Shown here one piece after another: positions 9,727 through 18,159 of a DNA stretch of 64,000 bases. The notes under the pieces were generated by a model that saw only the letters and a program-made list of their open reading frames with translations, had not been told where the DNA came from and searched no databases. The DNA is from Pseudomonas viridiflava (GTDB lineage: Bacteria; Pseudomonadota; Gammaproteobacteria; Pseudomonadales; Pseudomonadaceae): NCBI RefSeq assembly GCF_900602065.1, contig NZ_UWFN01000265.1, positions 62,001-126,000 of the forward strand. The letters are read 5' to 3'. Numbering within the stretch: position 1 is the first letter of the stretch; the number at the start of each line of letters is the position of its first letter. Both the position numbers and the translations under genes were made by a program.

Positions 9727-9769
9727 AAAAAAAGCTGGAATACCTCATTTTCACGGGCCTTCCAGCTTT
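9727..9769 (-). terminator. Intrinsic terminator or attenuator upstream of nadA
   Basis: On the minus strand AAGCTGGAA and TTCCAGCTT form a 9-bp stem followed by TTTTTTTGTG. It lies 65 bases before the nadA start and points toward nadA. There is no protein gene directly upstream on this strand within 170 bases, so it ends either a short independent RNA or a nadA leader. Confidence 0.75.
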
Positions 9770-9850
9770 ATAAGTATGTCGACCTGGGGTCGTGGTTCGG
9801 TCTTGGAGCCAGTCGTTCACGTCCGATGGCTCAAGCCGCTGAAGGCGGGC
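9727..9850 (-). ncRNA. Candidate small RNA or nadA leader RNA
   Basis: Between the RraA-like gene and nadA, the minus strand shows a fair -10 element (TAAAAT, about 9855-9860) and, some 120 bases further, the strong intrinsic terminator at 9727-9769. The enclosed segment has no open frame of interest and contains further self-complementary parts (GACCCCAGGTC). Size, terminator and position fit an Hfq-type sRNA or an attenuating leader. I do not recognise the family, and the -35 element is weak. Confidence 0.35.
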
Positions 9851-9946
9851 GGATTTTAGCCAGCCCCTTTCAGATTTACCATCTGTTTCAGCGGTCTGCG
9901 ATGCAGGGTCAATTCCCCTCGATAAAACAGCAAATGCGTTGACGCT

Positions 9947-10624
9947 TTATTCCAGAAATACGCAGCCCTTATTTCTGAGACTGTCAATAACCCAACGGCG
10001 ATCGTTATGACCTTCAGCGATATCCAGAAGTTGCTGGGTTTCAGCCGCATGTTTGGCGCTGGATTTCTTCAGCACGTCATCAACTTCATTAAACGGGATG
10101 CACAGCAAACCATCATCATCACCGACAATCATATCGCCTGGTTCAATTACCATTCCGTTGATTGCAACAGGAACATTGATTTCACCGGGACCGTCTTTAT
10201 AAGGACCGCGATGAGTAATACCGGCGGCAAAAACAGGAAAGTCATCAGCGCCAATGCTCGCTGCGTCTCGAATAGCGCCGTTGATGACAATACCGCCCAA
10301 GCGCTTCTTGATGGCGTAAGCGACCATCAACTCACCGATGATTGCGTTGGTCAGATCCCCCCCGGCATCCACCACAATCACATCGCCAGGTTGGGCGATA
10401 TCGAGGGCGTAATGCACCATCAGGTTATCGCCGGGCCGGCACTTCACCGTCAGCGCGGGGCCCGCCAGCACGCCGGAACGGTGCATAGGCCGCAAGGTTG
10501 CGCCACCGGCCGCCATGCGGTTCATTGAGTCACTGACGTTGGCCACGGGCACCTTACGATAACCTTCGACTTGCTCCACACTTACCTGACGGGTGCGTTT
10601 CAATACTCTGAATCCACTGGACAT
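9947..10624 (-). CDS. RraA-family aldolase/decarboxylase-like protein
   Basis: A 225-residue protein of the RraA / HMG-CHA aldolase family. Most non-E. coli members are Mg-dependent enzymes that split 4-hydroxy-4-methyl-2-oxoglutarate-type substrates or decarboxylate oxaloacetate; only some inhibit RNase E. The phosphate/oxoacid loop (GGDLTNAIIGELM) and the metal-binding Arg-Asp pair in INGAIRDAASIG are present, which favours enzymatic activity. It lies 196 bases downstream of the amidohydrolase gene and in the same direction, so it probably belongs to the same catabolic cluster. Substrate unknown. Confidence 0.75.
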   Translation of the reverse strand: MSSGFRVLKRTRQVSVEQVEGYRKVPVANVSDSMNRMAAGGATLRPMHRSGVLAGPALTVKCRPGDNLMVHYALDIAQPGDVIVVDAGGDLTNAIIGELMVAYAIKKRLGGIVINGAIRDAASIGADDFPVFAAGITHRGPYKDGPGEINVPVAINGMVIEPGDMIVGDDDGLLCIPFNEVDDVLKKSSAKHAAETQQLLDIAEGHNDRRWVIDSLRNKGCVFLE

Positions 10625-10820
10625 GATGTCGCCTCACTATGCACTGACGGACCAACGCCAACAACGGCGCTCCATCTTGAGTTAGATAACTATTTAAAAA
10701 CGAACGCTAAAACCTGGAGAAAACTTTCTTCAGGGCGAACGAAGCCGCGCCCCGGATACCGGAATCGAAATAACGAATGAAGCCTGAATAAACAACGATA
10801 CGGTTAACGTGTTTCCTGTA

Positions 10821-11858
10821 TTAGCCGGCAAGATTCAAGTTGTAGGTATACGCCGCCGTCTGACTGAACAGAAAGCGTTTCTCCCCCGCTGTAAAATCAG
10901 CGGTTATTTTCTTGAAGGCATTCCACATCACGCCATAGGAATACATACCCTTATCCACCGGAAAGTTACTTTCAAACATGCAACGCTCCACACCGAACGC
11001 TTCGATGCAGTGCAGGATATAAGGACGCCATAACTCGGCGAGCGTGTCCGAGTCAGGCGGAAGTTCACGGGTATGCAACGCGAAGCCTCCAACGTCCATG
11101 CCCAACCCGCCCAGCTTGACCAACACATTGGGGCAATTGGCCAATTGGCAGATAAGCCGCGACCACTGAGCGAAGACCTCTTTCCGACGACCGGCATACG
11201 GGCCGATGCCTATGGGCCCGCCCACGTGATCCAGCACGATCACTTGATCCGGAAAGGACCTGGCCAGATCCAGAATTTCCTCGAGCTGGGTGTGATAGCC
11301 CCAGACATCCAGCGCCAGCCCGTAATCCTTGAGAAGACTCACGCCCTTGCGAAAGTGCGTGTCCAGGAGGATGCCGGACGGCGGCGGCCTGGGGTTTGAA
11401 ACCACCTGCGGATCGGCGTGCCAGGCTGTGACGTTACGAATGCCCTGCAAGCGTGGTCCGGCCCGTTCAAGCATCTCTTCCAGTACTGGCACCACCGCCT
11501 GCCCCAGACGCAGATCCGCACCGGCCACGATGGCGCTGCAAATCCGCGCCGGACCATACAGACCGCTGGCGCTGAGCGCCGCTATACCGTTGGCGAACTC
11601 CACCTCACCCACGCACTGGAATGACTCGGGCCGATCCAGGTTGTACATCGAGCGGCATTGCACATACACCGATGCCACGACCCGATGACCGCTGTCGAGG
11701 TCGTCCAGATAGTCATCCAGCAGGTAATGGTTTTCCGGACGATCCCACAGATGGTGATGCGCATCGACAATCGCCAACTGCGGATCAATCGCAGGTTCAT
11801 CCACCCGCGCCAGCCAATCCTTGCGAACGGGCAGGTGCGGCGATCCTGACGGCTTCAT
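10821..11858 (-). CDS. Amidohydrolase-2 family metal-dependent hydrolase
   Basis: A 345-residue TIM-barrel hydrolase of the amidohydrolase 2 / lactone hydrolase type. The first metal motif is VDAHHHLWD (HxH, near residue 33); the later His and Asp are in VIVLDHVGGP and CMFESNFPVD. Relatives open lactones (for example 2-pyrone-4,6-dicarboxylate or sugar lactones) or decarboxylate aromatic acids; the substrate cannot be read from sequence. Its start overlaps the stop of the ABC ATPase gene by one base, so it is translationally coupled to the importer and probably acts on the imported compound or a product of it. Confidence 0.78.
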   Translation of the reverse strand: MKPSGSPHLPVRKDWLARVDEPAIDPQLAIVDAHHHLWDRPENHYLLDDYLDDLDSGHRVVASVYVQCRSMYNLDRPESFQCVGEVEFANGIAALSASGLYGPARICSAIVAGADLRLGQAVVPVLEEMLERAGPRLQGIRNVTAWHADPQVVSNPRPPPSGILLDTHFRKGVSLLKDYGLALDVWGYHTQLEEILDLARSFPDQVIVLDHVGGPIGIGPYAGRRKEVFAQWSRLICQLANCPNVLVKLGGLGMDVGGFALHTRELPPDSDTLAELWRPYILHCIEAFGVERCMFESNFPVDKGMYSYGVMWNAFKKITADFTAGEKRFLFSQTAAYTYNLNLAG

Positions 11859-12586
11859 CAGTGCGCCCGAATATCAGAGATGAACTTGGCCGCACGCGGG
11901 TGTTTCGGCGCCGTAAAGAAGTCTTCCGGCGCGGCGCCCTCCAGCACCTGACCCGCGTCCATGAACCAGATACGGTCAGCCACTTCCCGGGCAAAGCCCA
12001 TTTCATGGGTCACGCAGATCATGGTCATGCCTTCGGACGCGAGATCTTTCATGACCTGCAGCACCTCGCCAACCATTTCCGGGTCCAGCGCGCTGGTCGG
12101 CTCATCGAACAACATCACCGGTGGCTCCATCGCCAAGGCCCGGGCAATCGCCACCCGCTGTTGCTGACCACCCGACAATTGCAGCGGCATGGCATCGGCC
12201 TTGTGTGCCAGCCCGACCTTGGCCAGCAGGTCACGAGCGGTTTTTGCAGCGTCGGTCTTGTTACGGTTGAGCACCGTGATCGGCCCGATCATCACGTTAT
12301 CCAGCACGCTCATGTGCGGGAACAGGTTGAAGTTCTGGAAGACGAAACCCACCCGGCTGCGCAAGGCATTGAGGTTCTTTTTCGAGGCATGAACGTCTTC
12401 GCCGGAAATCAGAATGCTGCCATCCTGGATTTCCTCAAGGCGGTTCACGGTACGAATCAGCGTGGACTTACCCGACCCCGAAGGTCCGCACACTACAACC
12501 ACTTCACCAGCGGATACCTGCTCAGTGATATCGCTCAGTGCGCGATATTCGCCATACCACTTGTTCACGTTCTTGAATTCGATCAT
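11858..12586 (-). CDS. Amino-acid-type ABC transporter ATP-binding protein
   Basis: A 242-residue polar amino acid ABC ATPase of the GlnQ/HisP group. Walker A is GPSGSGKST (residues ~34-42), the signature LSGGQQQR, Walker [13 protein letters not shown] and the switch His in CVTHEMG. It energises import through the two permeases encoded directly upstream; the start overlaps the preceding permease stop by four bases. The substrate is set by the binding protein and is probably an amino acid or opine-like compound. Confidence 0.93.
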   Translation of the reverse strand: MIEFKNVNKWYGEYRALSDITEQVSAGEVVVVCGPSGSGKSTLIRTVNRLEEIQDGSILISGEDVHASKKNLNALRSRVGFVFQNFNLFPHMSVLDNVMIGPITVLNRNKTDAAKTARDLLAKVGLAHKADAMPLQLSGGQQQRVAIARALAMEPPVMLFDEPTSALDPEMVGEVLQVMKDLASEGMTMICVTHEMGFAREVADRIWFMDAGQVLEGAAPEDFFTAPKHPRAAKFISDIRAH

Positions 12587-13329
12587 TTCGGTTGCCCCAC
12601 CAGAACTGGATTTTCTTCAACGCTGTCATTTGTGGCGCGGGCAGAACCCAGGCGCTTGCGGTTGATGGTGTCTTCCAGCCATTTGGCGAGACGACTCAGC
12701 GAGAAGCACAACACAAAGTAGAAACCGGCCAGCAGCGCATAGACCTCGAACGGCTGGGTCAATAGCTGGTTGTTGATCTGATAGGCCGCGAAGGTGACTT
12801 CCTGCGTACCGATCAGGTAAGCCAACGAAGTGTTTTTTGTGATCATGATGAATTGGTTGAGGATGCTCGGCAGCATGTTGAACAGCGCCTGCGGCAGCAC
12901 GATCTTGCGCATGCACTGGCCGTAGCTCATGCCAATCGCCCGGGCGGCTTCAACCTGGCCTTTGGGCACGGCGTTGATCCCGGCCCTTACCACTTCACCC
13001 AGATACGCACCCTCGTACACCACCAGTGCCACCAGCATGGTGACGAAGCCGGAGATGTTGATGCCGGTAATCAACGGCACTGCGAAGTAACACCAGAAGA
13101 TCAGCAACAGCAGCGGGATCGCCCGCACGACATAGGTGTAACCCATGGCCACGTTGCGAATCGGTGCAATGGATGACGTACGCGCCAGACCCATCATGAC
13201 TGCCAGCGGGAACGAAATAATCAGCGCCAGCAACGCGATGATGACAGTCAGCGCCAGACCGCCCAGCGGTCCCTGTGGATACTGGCCGACCAGCAGCATG
13301 ATCCCGTAATCGTGAAGTATCTCGAGCAT
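12583..13329 (-). CDS. Amino acid ABC transporter permease (HisM/GlnP type)
   Basis: A 248-residue inner membrane permease with about five membrane segments. The EAA-type loop that contacts the ATPase is seen as [20 protein letters not shown] in the middle of the protein. The first segment ([17 protein letters not shown]) and the TSSIAPIRN region are typical of the His/Glu/Gln/Arg/opine permease family. It is separated from the next permease by two bases. C-terminal residues after the last helix are an unusually long polar tail. Confidence 0.92.
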   Translation of the reverse strand: MLEILHDYGIMLLVGQYPQGPLGGLALTVIIALLALIISFPLAVMMGLARTSSIAPIRNVAMGYTYVVRAIPLLLLIFWCYFAVPLITGINISGFVTMLVALVVYEGAYLGEVVRAGINAVPKGQVEAARAIGMSYGQCMRKIVLPQALFNMLPSILNQFIMITKNTSLAYLIGTQEVTFAAYQINNQLLTQPFEVYALLAGFYFVLCFSLSRLAKWLEDTINRKRLGSARATNDSVEENPVLVGQPK

Positions 13330-13331
13330 GG

Positions 13332-14039
13332 TTACCTCGCCATCCGCAGGTCGATGCGTCGCTGCCAGACGGCACCCAGAATCATGATCGTCCAGGAGCC
13401 GATCAGGTAGAACAGACTTGCCACGGCAAAGGTCTGGAAGGTCATGTAGGTTTCACCTTCGATTTGCCGCGTGATGTACATCATTTCTGCTGTACCGATG
13501 GCCATGGCCAATGCAGTGGTCTTGAACAGGGAAAGCGCCTGATTGACCAGCGATGGAGCCGATGCGCGCATGGCCTGCGGAATCAGAATCTTGCGCAGGG
13601 TTTGCACGTAATTGATCCCCAGCGCACGGGCCGCTTCGGTCTGGCCGTTGGGCAAAGAACGGAAGCCGCTGCGCAGGTCCTCGGACACGTAAGCCGCGCT
13701 GTTCAACGTCAGGGCGATGACGGCGAAAATCACTTCGCCGCCGTGGCCGTTGATCCAGTCCTGTGCAGCCAGCGGCAGCAGTTGCGGGATGCCGAAATAC
13801 CACACAAACAACTGCACAAGGCTGGGTACGTTGCGGTGATATTCAACGAAGACTGCCACCACGAAGTCACCGATCCGGCCGGGGATCAGGCGGATCCCCA
13901 TCAACAGGCAAGCCAGAACGAAGGCCAGCACTGCCGAGATGAAGAACAGTTGCAGTGTTACCCCTGCCCCGCCCAGAAACGCGTGCAGGTAGTCCCCCTG
14001 AAGCAGGGAACCGAAGCCATTGAAAATTGACACAAGCAC
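13332..14039 (-). CDS. Amino acid ABC transporter permease (HisQ/GlnP type)
   Basis: A 235-residue second permease of the importer. Membrane segments start near residues 20, 55, 95 and 190; the ATPase-contact loop reads GQTEAARALGINYVQTLRKI. It pairs with the permease that follows it. Its start is 34 bases after the stop of the binding protein gene, and a strong hairpin fills that gap. Confidence 0.92.
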   Translation of the reverse strand: MLVSIFNGFGSLLQGDYLHAFLGGAGVTLQLFFISAVLAFVLACLLMGIRLIPGRIGDFVVAVFVEYHRNVPSLVQLFVWYFGIPQLLPLAAQDWINGHGGEVIFAVIALTLNSAAYVSEDLRSGFRSLPNGQTEAARALGINYVQTLRKILIPQAMRASAPSLVNQALSLFKTTALAMAIGTAEMMYITRQIEGETYMTFQTFAVASLFYLIGSWTIMILGAVWQRRIDLRMAR

Positions 14040-14045
14040 CTCAAT

Positions 14046-14066
14046 CGGGCCGCGTGAAGCGGCCCG
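14046..14066 (-). promoter_or_regulatory. Hairpin between binding-protein and permease genes
   Basis: A perfect inverted repeat (CGGGCCGC, 5-base loop, GCGGCCCG) lies between the stop of the binding protein and the start of the first permease, without a run of T. Such a structure commonly protects the upstream mRNA end and lowers read-through, so that the periplasmic protein is made in excess. This role is inferred. Confidence 0.6.
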
Positions 14067-14073
14067 CTTTCAA

Positions 14074-14880
14074 TCACTGGAAATCAGAGAGCGGTGTGAG
14101 TTTCTTCTCACGTACCAGCTTGTATTCAGTCTGGTCGCCGTACCAGTGATCCCAGAGTGCTTGCAGCTCACCGCTGGCTTCCATGTCCACCAATGCCTGA
14201 TTGATAGCGTTGGTCAGTGCAGTTTCGCCTTTTTTGACACCTACGCAGTTGGGCTCGAAGTGCAGCGCCTGATCAAGGAAGCGCATGTTCTGACTGCGAG
14301 TATGGAAGCGGATCGATGCCGGCTCGGTCATTGCCATGCCCTGGACCTTGCCTTGCTGCAGAGCGAGGAACGCTGAAGGTGCGTCTTCGAAACCTACGAC
14401 CTTGGCGTCGGTGATTTGCTGGCGCGCATACAACTCCGGCGTGGAGCTCTTGATGGCACTGACGCGTTTGTCCGCCAGATCAGCGAAGGTCTTGATGCCG
14501 CTGTCGCCTTTGACCAGCACCTTGATCGGCACCTGATAGTAAGCCGAAGAGAAATCGATCTGCTCGGCACGCTCCTTGGTGTAACCCAGCGCGGCTGCCA
14601 CTACATCGGCGCGGCCGGAAATCAGCGTCGGGATCCGCGCACTGACGGCAACGCCCTGCAACTCGGCTTTGACGCCCAGATGCTTGGCCAGGGATTTACA
14701 CAAATCGACATCCAGACCAACGATTTCCCGGGTGGTCGGATCCTGGTATCCCAACGGCACGCTGTCAGTCAACGTCGCGCAACGCAGGGTTCCGCGATCC
14801 TTGACGTCTTGCAGACCATCAGCCATTGCCGTGGTTGCTGCCATCAACCCCATCAAAGTAAGCAAAACCTTTTTCATCAT
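14074..14880 (-). CDS. Periplasmic amino acid-binding protein
   Basis: A 268-residue solute-binding protein (bacterial extracellular SBP family 3). The signal peptide is MKKVLLTLMGLMAATTAMA with cleavage after AMA. The start of the mature protein (DGLQDVKDRGTLRCATLTDS) and GLDVDLCKSLAKHLG are family hallmarks. It should deliver substrate to the two permeases and ATPase encoded downstream. The first Met of the frame is doubled (MMKK); a good ribosome site lies just before it. Confidence 0.92.
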   Translation of the reverse strand: MMKKVLLTLMGLMAATTAMADGLQDVKDRGTLRCATLTDSVPLGYQDPTTREIVGLDVDLCKSLAKHLGVKAELQGVAVSARIPTLISGRADVVAAALGYTKERAEQIDFSSAYYQVPIKVLVKGDSGIKTFADLADKRVSAIKSSTPELYARQQITDAKVVGFEDAPSAFLALQQGKVQGMAMTEPASIRFHTRSQNMRFLDQALHFEPNCVGVKKGETALTNAINQALVDMEASGELQALWDHWYGDQTEYKLVREKKLTPLSDFQ

Positions 14881-14967
14881 TGTCGGTATCTCTTCAAGAA
14901 TGAGGGCAGAAATAAAAGCGGATCTTTTTTTAGTTTTTTTGAAAGCAGTTTTTGCTCACGACTCACC

Positions 14968-16173
14968 TCAACTCAATGCCTGGCATGCCTCCTTCATTCT
15001 GCGGCAGCCTTCGGTAATGATCTCAGTCGACGTGGCAAACGAGAGACGCAGATAAGGTGACAGGCCGTAAGCCGCACCATCGAGCACCGCGACGTTCGCG
15101 CTCTCGAGCAAATAGTTGCGTACATCCAGATCCGACTGCAGCACTACACCGTCTGGCGTGCGCTTGCCAATCAGACCGCCGCAGTTAGGGTACGCATAAA
15201 ACGCCCCTTCAATGGCCAGGCACTTGAGGCCTGGTACGTCGTTCAACAATTCGATGATCAGATTGCGGCGCTCAGCAAACACACGTGCCGCCTCCTCCAC
15301 GAAACTACCACCCTCTTCGAGCGCTGCCACTGCGGCAGCCTGACTCACCGCCGATGCGCCACCGATGCTTTGCGACATCAGCTTGTCCATGGCCTTGATC
15401 AGCGGTAGCGGGCCGCCAGCATAACCAATGCGCCAGCCAGTCATGGCGTAGGCCTTGGACACACCGTTGATTACCAGGGTGCGTTCCTTGAGTTGCGGGG
15501 CTTGCACAGCCGGTGCGGGCAATGCGGCACCGGCATAGTTGAAGTATTCGTAAATCTCGTCAGTCATCAGCCACACGTGCGGATGACGCACCAGCACGTC
15601 GACGATGGCCTGCATTTCCGCTTCGCTGTAAATCGCGCCGCTCGGGTTGTTCGGCGAGTTGAGCACCAGCCATTTGGTTTTCGGCGTGATCGCCGCTTCG
15701 AGTTGCTCTGGCTTGAGCTTGAAGCCCTGGGAGTCCGGGCATTCGAGGATGACCGGGACGCCACCATTGAGCTTGACGATGTCGGGATAGCTGACCCAGT
15801 AAGGCGCGGGGATGATCACTTCATCGCCCTCGTCCACGGTGCAGGTGAAGGCGGTGTAGATCAGTTGCTTGGCGCCCGACCCGACAACGATTTCAGCCAG
15901 TGAATAATCCAGGCCGTTGTCTTGCTTGAACTTGCGCTGCACGGCGGTCTTCAGTTGCTTGGTGCCGGTGGTCGCGGTGTAGCGAGTCTGGCCGGCCAGA
16001 GCGGCAGTGCGCGCCGCTTCAATAATCGAAGTCGGCGTCACGAAGTCCGGCTCACCGACACAGAAGTCGAGGATCTTCTTGCCAGCGGCTTCCAGCTCCA
16101 TGACCCGCGCTTTCGCGGCAACACTGGCGGACGATGCGAAACGGTTGAGTCTGTTCGAAAGCGGGTACGACAT
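14968..16173 (-). CDS. Class I PLP aminotransferase (aspartate/aromatic type)
   Basis: A 401-residue pyridoxal-phosphate aminotransferase of class I, branch Ib. The Schiff-base lysine is K240 in NGVSKAYAMTGWRIGY; the substrate/cofactor segments LNSPNNPSGA and TDEIYEYF and the C-terminal RLSFATS arginine are present. It probably removes the amino group from the compound brought in by the neighbouring importer, giving an oxo acid for the RraA-like enzyme; this order is inferred. The promoter region is shared with the divergent LysR gene. Confidence 0.9.
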   Translation of the reverse strand: MSYPLSNRLNRFASSASVAAKARVMELEAAGKKILDFCVGEPDFVTPTSIIEAARTAALAGQTRYTATTGTKQLKTAVQRKFKQDNGLDYSLAEIVVGSGAKQLIYTAFTCTVDEGDEVIIPAPYWVSYPDIVKLNGGVPVILECPDSQGFKLKPEQLEAAITPKTKWLVLNSPNNPSGAIYSEAEMQAIVDVLVRHPHVWLMTDEIYEYFNYAGAALPAPAVQAPQLKERTLVINGVSKAYAMTGWRIGYAGGPLPLIKAMDKLMSQSIGGASAVSQAAAVAALEEGGSFVEEAARVFAERRNLIIELLNDVPGLKCLAIEGAFYAYPNCGGLIGKRTPDGVVLQSDLDVRNYLLESANVAVLDGAAYGLSPYLRLSFATSTEIITEGCRRMKEACQALS

Positions 16174-16305
16174 TGCGGATGACCTGTGTGTTTAGGCTCG
16201 GTTGGTTTGAAGACTACTGATTGCCAAAACGAACAAAAAGCGATTTTTTGTTGCGTTTACTCATCTCCTAAGGGAATCTTTCAAAGAGCGAATGAGGATT
16301 GCGCA

Positions 16306-17205
16306 ATGATTACGATCAAGCAGATAGAAGCGATTTTCTGGGTCGCCCGGCTGGGCAGTTTCGACTCGGCAGCCGACCACCTGAACACCACGCAGTCGGC
16401 CATTTCCAAGCGTATCCAGGACCTGGAAACGCGTTACGGCCAACCCTTGTTTGACCGCTCCCGGCGCAGCGCTCAACTCACGCCGATGGGGGCGGAACTG
16501 GTCGCGCTGGCCTCCAGTCTTTTGAACCAGCGGGACGCCATGCTGCAGCGTCTTGAAAGCCCGGAGAACCTGCAACGCAAGTTGCGTCTGGGCGTCACGG
16601 AGCTGACTGCCTTGACCTGGTTGCCTGATCTGGTCAGCGGGATTCGCAGCGCTTATCCGCTGGTGGAGATCATTCCGGAGGTGGACCTGAGTCCGGTGCT
16701 GTACGAGCGTCTGGCGAGCAATTCCATCGACTTGATCATTGTTCCGGACATCTTTCAGGACAATCGCTTCTCTGCCGAGAAACTCGACTCAGTGGAGAAC
16801 GCCTGGATGTGTACACCGGCTTTGGCGGGTGATCAGACGCGCATGACGCTGGAAGAGCTGGCGTCGCGCACGCTGATTATTCAGGGCGCGCTGTCAGGCA
16901 TGGGCATGGCTTATGGGCAGTGGTTCAAGATGAAAGGCATCGACATCCATAAGTCGATTACCTGCAACAACCTGCTGGCGCAGATCGGCTTGGCGGTGTC
17001 CGGGCTCGCGACGGCTTGCCTGCCGCTGCATTGTCTGGGTCATGTGCTGGATCGCAAGCTGCTGCAACGTCTGGATGTCACCCCTGCACTGCCGCAGATT
17101 TCGTACAAGGCGATGCATCGCAGCACCGAGGATGACCGATTCATGGCTGACATTCTGGGCATTACGCGCAAGGCGTGTGACTTCACCAAGTTCATTATTC
17201 ATTGA
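16306..17205 (+). CDS. LysR-family transcriptional regulator
   Basis: A 299-residue LysR regulator. The winged helix-turn-helix occupies the first 60 residues (TIKQIEAIFWVARLGSFDSA, then TQSAISKRIQDLE), followed by a periplasmic-binding-protein-like effector domain. The ATG at 16306 is chosen because family homology begins there; the open frame starts 120 bases earlier without homology. It is transcribed away from the aminotransferase gene, the standard arrangement for a LysR controlling its divergent catabolic operon; the effector is likely an intermediate of that pathway. Confidence 0.92.
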   Translation: MITIKQIEAIFWVARLGSFDSAADHLNTTQSAISKRIQDLETRYGQPLFDRSRRSAQLTPMGAELVALASSLLNQRDAMLQRLESPENLQRKLRLGVTELTALTWLPDLVSGIRSAYPLVEIIPEVDLSPVLYERLASNSIDLIIVPDIFQDNRFSAEKLDSVENAWMCTPALAGDQTRMTLEELASRTLIIQGALSGMGMAYGQWFKMKGIDIHKSITCNNLLAQIGLAVSGLATACLPLHCLGHVLDRKLLQRLDVTPALPQISYKAMHRSTEDDRFMADILGITRKACDFTKFIIH

Positions 17206-17393
17206 GGTGCGGGGCTTCGGGCTACTGAACTGGAATGCGGTTCATACGACAGACTCCAACAGGACCCGACCAGACGACACAACGTACCACCCGGCACACC
17301 CATCCTGCGGCCCCCCTTCCCCCTCTTTCAATGCATGCATCAAAAGCATTCATATCCCAATTGCATGGCATTTGACTATCATGTAACAATAGT

Positions 17394-17412
17394 GAGAATC
17401 ATTATCATTACA
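17394..17412. promoter_or_regulatory. Fur box upstream of the two-component system
   Basis: The 19 bases GAGAATCATTATCATTACA match the classic Fur consensus at 15 of 19 positions when read on the minus strand. The site is 82 bases before the response regulator start and directly abuts a TTAA-type inverted repeat, so Fur bound there would overlap the promoter region. It indicates iron repression of the two-component system; the match is direct, the regulation is inferred. Confidence 0.8.
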
Positions 17413-17428
17413 TTTAACAATTCTTAAC
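17413..17428 (+). promoter_or_regulatory. TTAA inverted-repeat box, weaker copy (site E)
   Basis: The sequence TTTAACAATTCTTAAC keeps the layout of the conserved box found before flp, tadG, the exporter and heme oxygenase (arms TTAA(G/C) and CTTAA around four bases). It directly follows the Fur box and precedes the response regulator, suggesting autoregulation. Confidence 0.5.
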
Positions 17429-17493
17429 CCTATTCCAAGCGCACTGTTGTTAAAAGAGAGCCCGCTTAGAGCAAAGCCAGAAGGAAGATCGAC

Positions 17494-18159
17494 ATGCGAG
17501 TACTGGTGGTAGAGGACGATGTGGCCGTGAGCCACTGGCTCGGCAGCAAACTGCATGCAAGCGGGCACAACTGCCGGATGACCGATAACGGCGAAGGCGC
17601 GCTGGAAATGCTTGAGCGTGAAGCTTTCGACGTTGTGATCCTGGACCGCATCCTGCCGAAAATGGACGGTATAGAAGTACTGACACGTCTGCACGGCAAG
17701 CCTCATCCTCCGGTCCTGATTCTCTCGGCTAACGACCAGTCTGCTGATCGAGTCGAAGGCCTGCGGGCCGGGGCCGATGACTACCTGGGCAAGCCTTTTG
17801 ATTTCACCGAGCTGCTGCTGCGCCTGGAATTGCTCGCACGTCGCCGCAGCCAGTCGACTCAGGAAGAAAGCATCCAGATTGAAGACCTGCACATTGATCT
17901 GGGTCGTCGTGAAGTGACCCGCGGTGGTCAGCGCATCGACCTCACCGATAAGGAATACAAGCTGCTGCTGGTATTGGCTAAAAACAATGGTCAGACCGTT
18001 ACCCGCGGCATGCTCCTGGAAAAAGTATGGGGTTATCACTTCGATCCGCAGACCAACCTGATCGACGTCCATCTGTCGAAACTGCGCACCAAGATCGACA
18101 AAGGTTTCCAGCGCTCGATGATCCGTACGATTCGCGCGATTGGATACGCCCTTGGTTAA
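17494..18159 (+). CDS. OmpR/PhoB-family response regulator
   Basis: A 221-residue response regulator: receiver domain (acidic pair in VVEDD at 7-9, phospho-acceptor D51 in VVILDRILP, K100 in LGKPFDF) joined to a C-terminal winged helix ending in LRTKIDKGFQ and IRTIRAIGYALG. The ribosome site GGAAGATCGAC precedes the ATG. Together with the overlapping sensor kinase gene it forms a two-component system. Its place just before the Tad locus, and the repeated inverted-repeat boxes before the locus operons, make it the likely direct activator of pilus, adhesin and exporter genes. This is not the PprB-type regulator known from P. aeruginosa. Confidence 0.93.
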   Translation: MRVLVVEDDVAVSHWLGSKLHASGHNCRMTDNGEGALEMLEREAFDVVILDRILPKMDGIEVLTRLHGKPHPPVLILSANDQSADRVEGLRAGADDYLGKPFDFTELLLRLELLARRRSQSTQEESIQIEDLHIDLGRREVTRGGQRIDLTDKEYKLLLVLAKNNGQTVTRGMLLEKVWGYHFDPQTNLIDVHLSKLRTKIDKGFQRSMIRTIRAIGYALG

